The notes under the pieces were generated by a model. The model was not told where the DNA came from. It ran no database searches and was given only the letters and a program-made list of their open reading frames with translations. From Bacteroidota bacterium (GTDB lineage: Bacteria; Bacteroidota; Rhodothermia; Rhodothermales; Bin80): a stretch of 47,609 nt of DNA. The stretch spans positions 1-47,609 of the forward strand of contig JAPOUL010000003.1 in assembly GCA_026708685.1 (NCBI GenBank). The letters are read 5' to 3'. This document shows positions 8,822-17,891 of this stretch, piece after piece; the first letter of the stretch is position 1, and each line of letters begins with the position of its first letter. The position numbers and the translations under genes are program-made.

Positions 8822-9272
8822 TCGTACTCCAGTAATACCTGATACATGGCAACAGCTCATCTTTAAGGCCCCCTGATGATTGAACATTTGTAGACATTCA
8901 ACTTGAAACGCAGTAGAACCTCCCCACATCTACACAAATCCTCGAAAACCTTTCCTAAATAGGGGGGATAAGATGTTCAGTTTATTCGAAAATCTATCCC
9001 CAGTGCCTCTGTGCCAAAGGTAACCGCCAAACTAAGGATCATGTGCAACGAGTAGAATTTCTCCTACGATTGGTAAGAGGGAGATAAGGCTTACGAACAA
9101 GACGAAATCAGATGGGTATAACGCACTAATAATGTTTTCCTCACCAATTATCATCCTGACTCATTCTTTTCAGAGACCTGAGTGTATTTACGAAACCTTT
9201 TTCCAGTGGTTGACCCTGACCATCAGGGTGTCATAGATTTAAATAACTCCACTGTGAACCATTTATGATGGT
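8822..9272. other. Intergenic region before the nrnA-like gene
   Basis: About 450 bases without a supported gene on either strand. The only clear structure is the short hairpin at 9213-9229, listed separately. Confidence 0.4.
9213..9229 (+). promoter_or_regulatory. Short perfect hairpin upstream of the nrnA-like gene
   Basis: ACCCTGA and TCAGGGT form a perfect 7-bp stem with a 3-base loop; outer TGA/TCA bases can extend it past a bulge. It ends 43 bases before the ATG of the phosphoesterase gene. It lacks a T-run, so it is more likely an operator or mRNA leader structure than a terminator. Confidence 0.3.
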
Positions 9273-10322
9273 ATGTTGAAACGTATTTTGGGGGTGTTGC
9301 ATGATCACGATCGCTTTGTGATTACGACTCATAAGCGTCCAGATGGTGATGCCATTGGTTCGCAGCTTGCACTGGGCAAGTTCATAAATGCTTTGGGAAA
9401 AGAAGTTCTGTTGTTTAATTCTGATCCTATCCCTACAACCCTTGACTGGATCAAAGGCTCTGAGGAGGTTCAAACGGGTAATACATTAGAAAATCTTGAA
9501 TCTGTATCAAAGGCGGATGTCTTTATTGTTGTGGATGCGAACACTCGGGATCGGTTAGGGACAACGGTAGAACGGGCCTTGGATCTCTTTACGGGTCCAA
9601 CCCTTTTAATTGATCACCATACTGCCCCCGAATCTTGGTTTACCTGGATGTTAAGAGATGAACATGCCGCTGCCACTTCAGAACTCGTTTATGATTTAAT
9701 CTGCACCTATGATCCAAAGATGATTGATGCCGACATTGCGACGGCATTGTATACTGGAATCATGACGGATACAGGATCGTTTCGATTCTCAACGGTGACA
9801 CCCAAGATCCATCAAATCATTGCTCATTTACTTGAATGTGGATGTACTTCCCCGCAAGTTGTCTATGGACATGTCTATGAAAACCACAGTCATGCATGGC
9901 CGCGGCTTGTATCATTGGTATTTCGTGGATTAACCTTTTTGAACGAGGGCAAGGTCGCTTACGTTACGGTCACGAGGCATATGCTGGATGTTTCCGGTGT
10001 GGATCATGGTGAATCACATCAGATGTCTGATTTGGTGATGTCCATCGCTGGGGTTGAGGTCATGCTGATGTTGACCGAGTTGAGCCATGGAGTGAAGGCA
10101 AGTTTTCGTTCCAAGGGGGATCATCATGTAGATGGCTGGGCACGTACTCTGGGCGGGGGAGGGCATCAAAATGCTGCTGGAGCCTACATTGAAACTTCTA
10201 TGGAGGATGCACTTGATTTGGCTCTAAATTCCATTCCTGACTTCTTTAAAGACAAGACGACGACCAACTTGCTTGAAGATGATCAGTCCTACTTAAATGA
10301 ATTGATTGGTATGAAACCATGA
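9273..10322 (+). CDS. DHH/DHHA1 phosphoesterase, NrnA-like oligoribonuclease / pAp phosphatase
   Basis: A 349-residue cytoplasmic phosphoesterase. Family members degrade short RNA pieces (nanoRNA) or linear dinucleotides and may dephosphorylate 3'-phosphoadenosine 5'-phosphate, with Mn ions. The N-terminal DHH domain shows ITTHKRPDGDAIGS (residues 17-30), DANTRDRLG (88-96) and the name-giving DHH at 114-116. The C-terminal DHHA1 domain carries LGGGGHQNAAGA, the substrate-binding loop. Length is typical (about 310-350). The stop overlaps the ATG of pepA (ATGA), so they form one transcription unit. The DHH family is certain; the choice between nanoRNase and c-di-AMP/pApA hydrolase is not. Confidence 0.93.
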   Translation: MLKRILGVLHDHDRFVITTHKRPDGDAIGSQLALGKFINALGKEVLLFNSDPIPTTLDWIKGSEEVQTGNTLENLESVSKADVFIVVDANTRDRLGTTVERALDLFTGPTLLIDHHTAPESWFTWMLRDEHAAATSELVYDLICTYDPKMIDADIATALYTGIMTDTGSFRFSTVTPKIHQIIAHLLECGCTSPQVVYGHVYENHSHAWPRLVSLVFRGLTFLNEGKVAYVTVTRHMLDVSGVDHGESHQMSDLVMSIAGVEVMLMLTELSHGVKASFRSKGDHHVDGWARTLGGGGHQNAAGAYIETSMEDALDLALNSIPDFFKDKTTTNLLEDDQSYLNELIGMKP

Positions 10323-11824
10323 TTATGAAAGTATCCGTTACCACTCTGAATCTTTCAGATTTGGATGTGGATCTGCTGATTATTCCCATTGGAAAATCAC
10401 TCAGCGGAGCAAAGGCTGCACAGATCGGTGGTCCGATTGGTGAAGCATTGACCACTGCAATGATTGACTTTGATGGAAATCAAGGGGAATCACTGCTCTG
10501 TTATCCAGATTCTGGCCGTGCACGACGAGTCGCGTTGATTGGTATTGGAGATCAAGAACTCGCGTCGCGGCATCGGCTCCGAGAAGCCGGTGCAGCTGGG
10601 GCTGAACTATCGATGAAAACCAAAGCGGCAACCGTCGCTTTGTGTGTTCCTGATTCAGGGCTTGAAGCAGAATTTGCGGGGCAGGCTCTGGTGGAGGGAT
10701 TCATGCTCGCATCCTATGCCTATGACCGCTACAAGACGCAATCCGATGAGAGCAAAAAAATCCCGGAGCGCCTAGTTCTGCACGCCTCTCGTGATGAAAA
10801 ATCAGCTCGTCGGGGCGGGGAGCGGGGGCGGGTTGAATCCGAAGCCACCATTACCGCTCGTGATCTTGTCAACATGTCGCCCCATGATAAGACACCGACC
10901 CAACTCGGCAAGATTGTCGAACGTTTCGGTCGGAAACATGGATATGAAGTATCTGTATGGGATCAGTCCGATATTGAAAAAGAGAAAATGGGAGGACTTC
11001 TTGGTGTCAATCGCGGTAGCATGAATCCGCCTGTACTCATTGAGATGACCTGGAAGCCTACCAATGCACCCAATTCCCATCCACTGGTGCTGATTGGAAA
11101 AGGAATCGTATTTGATACAGGCGGTCTGTCATTGAAGCCGACCAAAGATTCTATGGATCATATGAAGGCGGACATGGCTGGTGCTGCCGCCATCATTGGT
11201 GCAATGGAGGCCATTTCCCGACTGGATGTTCCTCTGTATATCATTGGTTTAATTCCTGCCACGGATAATCGCCCTGGACAGGATGCCTATGTACCTGGTG
11301 ATGTTCTCACCATGCATTCAGGAAAGACCGTAGAAGTGCTTAACACGGATGCCGAAGGCCGACTGATTCTCGCCGATGCACTCTCATACGCACAACTCTA
11401 CCGTCCCGAACTTGTGATTGATCTAGCCACGCTGACGGGTGCACAAGTAGTTGCACTTGGAAGTCAGGTCGGTGCAGTAATGACATCTGAAGATTCTGGA
11501 GCCCAGAAACGACTTGAATCGATCCTTAAGGCTGCTGAGATTAGTGGAGATCTGCTACACCCACTTCCCATGTTTTCCCACTATGGAGATGCACTCAAAA
11601 GTGATGTAGCGGATATCAAGAATATTGGAAATCGCGAGGCGGGAAGTATTACTGCGGCAAAATTCTTGGAGCATTTTGTAGATTATCCCTGGGTTCATAT
11701 TGATATGGCTGGACCATCGTTTTTAAAGACACCATTACCCTATCGTCCAGCAGGAGGGACTGGATATGGGGTCCGACTGCTCATTGAGTTTATCCGAGAA
11801 TACGCCTTCCCCAAGAAGAAGTAG
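10319..11824 (+). CDS. pepA: Leucyl aminopeptidase (M17 family)
   Basis: A 501-residue cytosolic zinc/manganese aminopeptidase that removes N-terminal residues from peptides. The M17 catalytic core is intact: IGKGIVFDTGGLSLKPTKDS (metal and substrate Lys/Asp), MKADMAGAAA, and the signature NTDAEGRLILADAL (metal-binding Asp and Glu and the catalytic Arg). The N-terminal macro-like domain is shorter and variable, as usual. Translation starts at ATG 10319, overlapping the previous stop by four bases; an in-frame ATG lies two codons later. The downstream pdxA start lies five bases past the stop, implying an operon. Confidence 0.96.
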   Translation: MIMKVSVTTLNLSDLDVDLLIIPIGKSLSGAKAAQIGGPIGEALTTAMIDFDGNQGESLLCYPDSGRARRVALIGIGDQELASRHRLREAGAAGAELSMKTKAATVALCVPDSGLEAEFAGQALVEGFMLASYAYDRYKTQSDESKKIPERLVLHASRDEKSARRGGERGRVESEATITARDLVNMSPHDKTPTQLGKIVERFGRKHGYEVSVWDQSDIEKEKMGGLLGVNRGSMNPPVLIEMTWKPTNAPNSHPLVLIGKGIVFDTGGLSLKPTKDSMDHMKADMAGAAAIIGAMEAISRLDVPLYIIGLIPATDNRPGQDAYVPGDVLTMHSGKTVEVLNTDAEGRLILADALSYAQLYRPELVIDLATLTGAQVVALGSQVGAVMTSEDSGAQKRLESILKAAEISGDLLHPLPMFSHYGDALKSDVADIKNIGNREAGSITAAKFLEHFVDYPWVHIDMAGPSFLKTPLPYRPAGGTGYGVRLLIEFIREYAFPKKK

Positions 11825-11828
11825 TATA

Positions 11829-12839
11829 GTGTCTGCTGACTCACAACAGAGGATACGCATTGCGATCACACTGGGTGATCCCAATGGAATTGGCCCCGAA
11901 GTGGTGCTTAAATGCTTGGATGATCCTTTGTTGAAGAAGCGGGTGGAGCCCGTTCTTGTCGGTTCATTAAAGATCCTTAAGTTCCATGCCAAGCTCCTTG
12001 GCAAGCGGCTTCCCCCCATCGTGGAAGGCCTCAATAAACCGATTCCCAAGTTTGGGATTCGCATCGTAGATACAACAACGCCCCAGCAAGATCCACTGAT
12101 TGAGATGGGTCAAGTCACCCCATGGGCTGGTTCAATGGCGATGAATGCGGTTGACGAAGGGATCCGTCTATCTATGCAGAATCAGGTTGCTGCATTGGTG
12201 ACGGCTCCGATTTCTAAGCTTGCCATTGTGCGTGCTGGTTATAACTTTCCAGGCCATACCGAATACTTGGCTAAAAAAACCAATGTCAAGCAGAAAGTGA
12301 TGATGATGGTATCTGACGAAATGCGCATCAGTCTGGTCACCGATCATATTGCCGTCGGTCAGATTTCCCAGCGAATCACCTCCAATGGACTGATCTCCAA
12401 ACTTCGCAGAGTACGGGCATCTCTGATCAAAGATTTTGGAATTTTACATCCCAAAATCGCCGTGCTCGGCTTAAATCCCCATGCGGGTGAGGGAGGAGTC
12501 CTAGGAGATGAGGAGAAAGACATCATCATTCCAGCCATTAAGGAAGCAGGCAATCGTGGAATCATTGCATTCGGTCCTTTTCCAGCCGATGCTTTTTTCG
12601 GCAATCGTCTCTATTGTGCCTATGATGCCATCATGGCAATGTATCACGATCAAGGGCTGATTCCTTTTAAGACGCTTTCCTTTGGATGTGGAGTCAATTT
12701 TACCGCAGGACTACCGATTGTCCGTACTTCACCTGATCATGGAACCGCATTTGATATTGCTGGAAGCAACAAGGCCAATGAAGGAAGTATGGTTCATGCA
12801 GTCCTGCTGGCAGCATGGATTGCGGAGAATCGTCAATAG
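11829..12839 (+). CDS. pdxA: 4-hydroxythreonine-4-phosphate dehydrogenase
   Basis: PdxA oxidises 4-phosphohydroxy-L-threonine with NAD(P) in the DXP-dependent pathway to pyridoxal 5'-phosphate (vitamin B6). The 336-residue protein begins RIAITLGDPNGIGPEVVLK and contains the metal-binding GHTEYLA, AMYHDQGLIPFKTLSFG and TSPDHGTAFDIAG motifs. The open frame extends back into pepA; I placed the start at GTG 11829, five bases after the pepA stop, because it gives the normal length (about 330) and starts just before the conserved first strand. A longer start at 11766 would overlap pepA by about 60 bases. Confidence 0.95.
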   Translation: MSADSQQRIRIAITLGDPNGIGPEVVLKCLDDPLLKKRVEPVLVGSLKILKFHAKLLGKRLPPIVEGLNKPIPKFGIRIVDTTTPQQDPLIEMGQVTPWAGSMAMNAVDEGIRLSMQNQVAALVTAPISKLAIVRAGYNFPGHTEYLAKKTNVKQKVMMMVSDEMRISLVTDHIAVGQISQRITSNGLISKLRRVRASLIKDFGILHPKIAVLGLNPHAGEGGVLGDEEKDIIIPAIKEAGNRGIIAFGPFPADAFFGNRLYCAYDAIMAMYHDQGLIPFKTLSFGCGVNFTAGLPIVRTSPDHGTAFDIAGSNKANEGSMVHAVLLAAWIAENRQ

Positions 12840-13195
12840 ACCGATTCAAAAGGTCCTTCTTATTCTTCATTCGGAAATTCAGTATTATTGTCTTCTGCTA
12901 TAATGGCCATACATGAAAATCTATCCACAATCTCTTTCTGTATCTGTTGCAATAATGGTGCTTCATTGAATCCTTATCCTTTTTAGTATATTTACTGATA
13001 AAACATGCATAAGTCAACTCTCATGATGTATAAACGAAGTGTGATCCAATACTGTCTCTATGTCAGAAACACTTGATTAACCCCTTGATCGGCATGACTC
13101 AGCTTTGGTGCAAAAGGGGAACCACAGATAGACTCAACAACCCTCCCCTTACCATGAACGAATTTATCATTGTTTGCAACTGAGACAGCACTCCA
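12840..13195. other. Intergenic region after pdxA
   Basis: About 355 bases without a gene. A TATAAT hexamer at 12899-12904 could be a -10 box, but no good -35 partner stands at the right distance. No strong terminator hairpin was seen. Confidence 0.35.
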
Positions 13196-14398
13196 ATGAA
13201 GCGTTTGACAGATTCTGAACTTGAAGCCCTCTTAACAGATACTGAATCTGATAGAGTTGAACGAAAACGTTCATTCGGAGGATCTACACCTAAAAAAGCA
13301 CGGCAAGCTGTTTGTGCTTTTTCGAATGACATTGGTAATCACAACTTGCCTAGTTTGTTGTTCATTGGTGCTGAAGATGATGGTGTGCCATCAAATCTTT
13401 CAATCTCAGATGAGCTGTTAAGAAACATCTCCCACATGAAAACTGATGGTAATATTCTCCCATTGCCCGCTCTCTCTGTTGAGAAAAGGCTTCTCAATGG
13501 TGCAGAAATGGCCGTCGTGACGGTTATGCCTTCTGATATGCCACCCGTCAAGTACAATGGACGTATTTGGGTGCGAACTGGACCAAGTCGATCTATGGCT
13601 AATCAACAGGAGGAACGAATTCTGAATGAAAAAAGAAGAAAGAAGACCCTGCCTTTTGATCTGAGCACCTTTCCTACTAGTACGATTTCAGATTTATCGA
13701 AAACGATTTTTGTCAATGAATATCTCCCTGCCGCATTTGCAGAAGATGTTTTGACAGATCATCAAAGAACCTATGAGGAACGATTAGCATCGTGTAAATT
13801 TATCGAATCCATTGCCAATACAACTCCAACATTGCTTGGACTACTAGCTATTGGTAAAATCCCACAGGATTTTCTCTGGGGTGCATATATACAATTTTTG
13901 CGTATCAATGGGAATGAGTTATCGGATCCCGTCATGGATGAATGCAAGGCTCAAGGTCCACTCGTTGAGATGCTGAACCGAGTTGAGCAAAAACTGATCG
14001 CCCACAATCGTACTGCAATAGATGTAACCTCTGGACCTGTACATAACATAGAACCCCTCTACCCTCATGTTGCCTTGCAAGAGATTCTCTATAATGCAGT
14101 ACTTCATAGAAGCTACGAAAATACGAATGCTCCCGTGCGTATATACTGGTTCAACGACCGTATTGAAACCATCAGCCCAGGTGGACCCTATGGTGATGTG
14201 ACACCTGAGAATTTCGGGACACCTGGAATTACCGATTATCGAAATCCAAATCTATGCGATGTTTTAAAAACATTCGGATTTGTTCAGGCATTTGGTCGTG
14301 GGATAGACATTGCCAAAAGAGCAATGAGTAAGAATGGTAATCCTGCTATCGAGTTTGAAGTCAATCAAAGTACTGTTCTCTGTATTTTACGAAGATAG
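13196..14398 (+). CDS. AlbA_2 (Schlafen-type) domain protein with C-terminal ATPase-like domain
   Basis: A 400-residue protein of the group annotated as putative transcriptional regulator or ATP-dependent DNA-binding protein. The N-terminal AlbA_2/SLFN domain spans roughly residues 15-130 (SDRVERKRSF, KARQAVCAFSNDIGN, LFIGAEDDG, NGRIWVRTGPS). The C-terminal part (about 270-400) resembles the HATPase_c_4 region (HVALQEILYNAVLHRSYE, NDRIETISPGGPYG, GFVQAFGRGIDIAKRAM). The Schlafen-type domain occurs in nucleic-acid-binding and defence-linked proteins. It lies two bases upstream of a broken parA gene, in what looks like a two-gene cassette. It appears intact. The cellular role is not known. Confidence 0.9.
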   Translation: MKRLTDSELEALLTDTESDRVERKRSFGGSTPKKARQAVCAFSNDIGNHNLPSLLFIGAEDDGVPSNLSISDELLRNISHMKTDGNILPLPALSVEKRLLNGAEMAVVTVMPSDMPPVKYNGRIWVRTGPSRSMANQQEERILNEKRRKKTLPFDLSTFPTSTISDLSKTIFVNEYLPAAFAEDVLTDHQRTYEERLASCKFIESIANTTPTLLGLLAIGKIPQDFLWGAYIQFLRINGNELSDPVMDECKAQGPLVEMLNRVEQKLIAHNRTAIDVTSGPVHNIEPLYPHVALQEILYNAVLHRSYENTNAPVRIYWFNDRIETISPGGPYGDVTPENFGTPGITDYRNPNLCDVLKTFGFVQAFGRGIDIAKRAMSKNGNPAIEFEVNQSTVLCILRR

Positions 14399-14400
14399 GC

Positions 14401-15429
14401 ATGAGCGCATCTATTCTGACATTTTTTAATAACAAAGGTGGCGTGGGTAAAACCACCATGGTCTATCATCTTGCTTGAATGTACGCATCCCTACAGAAAC
14501 GGGTTGCAATCTTTGATTTAGACCCTCAGTCTAATCTCACCGCAGCATTCTTACATGAAGATGACATTGAAGAGGTCTGGAATCAGACAAATGTAGGTTC
14601 AACCATATACAATTGTGTGAGTCCGTTGGCAAGTGTAGGAGATCTCAAAGAGCCTGTCCTAAAGAAAATTAATTCTCACCTTTATCTTCTTCCAGGTGAT
14701 ATGAGATTGTCCGACTTTGAAAGTATTCTATCTGAGGCATGGCCATCAAGTATGGCAGATAGCAATTTGTATCGTCCTATGCGCATTCTTAGTTCATTCT
14801 GGCATGTCATGCAGTTGGCAGTTGATCAGGTTCAGGCAGAGATTATCCTGATTGACATTGGACCGAATCTGGGAGCTATCAACCGATCTGTCCTCATTGT
14901 CACAGACTATGTAGTCATCCCAATGGCAGCAGATCTTTATTCCTTGCAAGGATTGAGGAATCTTGGACCAACACTTAGGAAGTGGAAAAATCTATGGCAG
15001 AGAAGAGTAGACAACTGGAGGCAGAGTGAAGATGGGACATCACAGGGGGACAGTCAATTACCCTCTGGGCAGATGGAACCGATCGGATATTTATGTCAGC
15101 AACATAATGTACGATTAGATCGCCCGGTTAAAGCTTATGATAAGTAGGTCAAGCGCATGCCAGAGGTCTATCAAGAATCGGTCTTAGCTGAGATTCCCAA
15201 TGATCATAGGCCATTAACGATGAACCATTGTATTGCAACAGTAAAGCATTATCGTAGCCTGATTCCTATGGCTCAGGAGCATCGAAAACCTATTTTCAAG
15301 TTGACATCTGCAGATGGAGCCATTGGTGCACATGCAAATGCTGTTCAAGATGCCAAAAGAGATTTTAGGTACCTTGCTACAACGATCGCATCGAAAATGA
15401 ATATTGCCATCAACAGCGATTCTGGATAA
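14401..15429 (+). pseudogene. ParA family ATPase interrupted by two in-frame stops
   Basis: One frame from ATG 14401 to TAA 15429 would encode a 342-residue ParA/MinD-type ATPase, but it has TGA at 14476-14478 (codon 26) and TAG at 15145-15147 (codon 249). Before the first stop is the deviant Walker A motif NNKGGVGKTT (residues 10-19). After it come VAIFDLDPQSNLTAAFL (Walker A' partner strand) and IILIDIGPNLGAINR, and past the second stop a typical ParA tail. The frame never shifts. The first stop replaces what is usually Trp in relatives (HLAWMxA), and both fit a G-to-A change of TGG. It follows the AlbA_2 gene by two bases. TGA and TAG end other genes here, so recoding is unlikely. Confidence 0.9.
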
Positions 15430-16152
15430 ATATGATTTGAATGTTCTGATGATGATTTTCCTGCTTTGCCATAATGACTCCAACGCAAACTTTGACCAAG
15501 CTCCCCGCTCACTGGTCATTCATCTACAACCTAGGTATCGTTGATTCTTTTTTCATGTGACTTGACATTAAAGATGAATAGATCTCAGTCAAGTTTCTTC
15601 GCGAAAGACATCACTCCTCATTTTAATGAAATCCTTTTGATTGTGATGAAGACTGATTTGATCCGTTCAATATTTGGGTAATGGCTGGATCATTTTTTTT
15701 CTGAATGGTTCATAGTTAGTGCCCCTCCGACAATACCTATTTTTGACATCATAGGAGTGATCCTCCAAACTCTTGCCTCAATAAAGGTATTTAGACCCTG
15801 AGTTACAAGTCTCTCAATTATGTTTATATTTAGGTGATGATCCGATGGTTCACCGTCAATTACCCAACAAATGGATGTAATTGCTTCATTAGTATTTGAT
15901 AGGGATTGCGTCCACGACGCTGTAACTTCTTGAACAATTGATAATTGAAGTGGTGATTCCTGATGATTTTTCTATATTTCAGCGTATTTATTCTCAATTT
16001 GGGTTAAAACTAATGGTTGACATGACCAAATCCAATTCATTCATGCTTTGTGCCATCCCTCTAACACAGTTCAACCAGTTGTCGGGCCCGTTACAGGATG
16101 AGCATCTCACACGAGCATTTGATAGAGATCTCATTTAATTTTTCACATTCTC
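15430..16152. other. Gene-poor gap after broken parA
   Basis: About 720 bases with no supported gene. A 66-codon frame at 15938-16138 (TTG start) has a protein-like first half (VVIPDDFSIFQRIYSQFGLK) but no start signal or family match, so I leave it unannotated. The region may hold further remains of the AlbA_2/parA cassette. Confidence 0.35.
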
Positions 16153-17880
16153 ATGGAAGTATTTCTTGGTGTACAGCAATTCATAGACAATCTGATCGCC
16201 TACCCATTGTTGATCATGCTGGTAGGAGCTGGTCTCTTCTTAACCTTCAGATTGGGGTTCATTCAGTTTCGGCAGTTTGGTCACGGTATCAAGGTTGCAA
16301 CTGGAAAATATGATGACCCCGATGATGAAGGAGATGTTTCGCATTTCCAAGCACTCACGACCGCACTGTCGGCCACCGTTGGAATAGGAAATATCGCTGG
16401 TGTTGCCCTTGCCATTCACTGGGGTGGTCCTGGTGCTGTTTTTTGGATGTGGGTGACGGCAGTTCTGGGCATGTGTACCAAATATACCGAAGTCACGTTG
16501 GCACAGCGATATCGAGTTGTTGATCAGGCGAGTAGCAAGTTGATTGGTACGGTTTCTGGTGGACCGATGTATTACATTGAACATGGGCTGGGGAAAGCCT
16601 TCAAGCCTCTTGCAATGCTTGTTGCAGGAGCCATGATTCTGACGGCATTCATGACAGGCAATGCGATTCAGGCCAATACGGTTTCGGATTTAATGAACTC
16701 CGAATTTTCCATTCCCACTTGGATCACTGGAGGCGTTACTTCAACGGTCGTTGCCTTAGTGATTCTTGGGGGAATTACTCGGATCGGACGCGTGACAGGA
16801 GTTTTAGCACCAGTGATGGGGTTGCTGTATGTTACGGGTGGTGTGATTATTATTGCCATCAACTACAATGGGGTGTTTCCAGCTCTTTCAAGCATCTTTA
16901 CCGAGGCATTCAATCCTACCGCTGGTGTTGCTGGAACGGGGATAGGTATTCTTTTGCAAACCATTTTATGGGGTGTACGCAGAGGACTATTTTCCAATGA
17001 AGCAGGTCAGGGATCTGCTCCGATTGCACATTCTGCCGCCAAAACACAAGAGCCTGTTTCGGAGGGAGCCGTCGCATTGCTTGAACCCTTTATTGATACC
17101 ATTGTCATCTGTACGATTACCGCCTTGGTGGTCCTCACGACGGGAGTCTGGAAGGATAAGGTTGATACCCAGCTGTCAATGGGGGTAGGAGATTTTTCCT
17201 ATGTCGCTGAAATCAATGGACGCTATCAGCCTGTGGATGCGTCCGCTGTCCCTGATCAACTCATCATTGACCAAGGAATACCCGTCACCGATGAGAACAG
17301 CGGAATCATGTATGCATGGCATGAGGTTCCCGTGGATCAGTTTTTTGTTGACGCAGAGAATGCAGTTCCATTTACGGGCGTGATTGATACCAAAGAGGGG
17401 GTTGCCATCAGCAGTATTGATCAATCCCAATTGGATCAGCTCTATGGGCAGGCTGTGGAAAATGGCGCTCCCATGACAGCCCTTGCATTTGAACAGGGAC
17501 TTGGCGATATCGGGAAGTACTTGGTCATCTTGTGTGTATTTCTATTTGCCATCTCCACAGCCATTTCCTGGAGCTACTATGGAGATCGATGCTCTATGTA
17601 TCTGTTTGGCACATCGTCGATTCTTCCATACAAAATTGTTTTTGTGGTGATGCACTTTGTCGGTGCAGTCGCTGGGTTGAATACGATTTGGGGGATTGGA
17701 GATACTGCCATTGCTCTGCTAACGATTCCGAATGTGTTGGCACTGGTATTGCTCTCGGGAGTGGCCAAGAAACTCACCGACGATTACTTCAATGCATTCA
17801 AACCAGGGGTCAGTCGCGAAGAGTATCTCACGATTGCTCGATCTCGTGCTGAAAAGCATCAATCTGGCTCAGAGTTATAA
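16153..17880 (+). CDS. Sodium:alanine symporter (AGCS family) with a long extra loop
   Basis: A 575-residue inner-membrane transporter, expected to import alanine or glycine with Na+. Hallmarks are GAGLFLTFRLGFIQFR near residues 23-38, TALSATVGIGNIAGVA, GGPGAVFWMWVTAVLGM, SGGPMYYIEHGLG and RRGLFSNEAGQGSAPIAH (about 277-294). Typical members have about 450-490 residues. The excess is one hydrophilic block, roughly residues 335-450, between two membrane spans, rich in Asp, Gln and Val. It joins smoothly to the conserved C-terminal spans, so it looks like a natural extramembrane domain and not a frameshift. The nhaC gene starts 11 bases downstream. Confidence 0.93.
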   Translation: MEVFLGVQQFIDNLIAYPLLIMLVGAGLFLTFRLGFIQFRQFGHGIKVATGKYDDPDDEGDVSHFQALTTALSATVGIGNIAGVALAIHWGGPGAVFWMWVTAVLGMCTKYTEVTLAQRYRVVDQASSKLIGTVSGGPMYYIEHGLGKAFKPLAMLVAGAMILTAFMTGNAIQANTVSDLMNSEFSIPTWITGGVTSTVVALVILGGITRIGRVTGVLAPVMGLLYVTGGVIIIAINYNGVFPALSSIFTEAFNPTAGVAGTGIGILLQTILWGVRRGLFSNEAGQGSAPIAHSAAKTQEPVSEGAVALLEPFIDTIVICTITALVVLTTGVWKDKVDTQLSMGVGDFSYVAEINGRYQPVDASAVPDQLIIDQGIPVTDENSGIMYAWHEVPVDQFFVDAENAVPFTGVIDTKEGVAISSIDQSQLDQLYGQAVENGAPMTALAFEQGLGDIGKYLVILCVFLFAISTAISWSYYGDRCSMYLFGTSSILPYKIVFVVMHFVGAVAGLNTIWGIGDTAIALLTIPNVLALVLLSGVAKKLTDDYFNAFKPGVSREEYLTIARSRAEKHQSGSEL

Positions 17881-17891
17881 CTTCTTCACCG

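Noticed and set aside
14476..15147. TGA and TAG in parA as recoded Trp or another amino acid (altered genetic code)
   Set aside because: Many intact genes here end in TGA (nrnA, scpB, rluB, CPBP, YhdH) or TAG (murF, pepA), so the standard code is used.
15938..16138. 66-codon frame before the alanine symporter
   Set aside because: TTG start, no ribosome-binding site, no family match; only the first half looks protein-like.
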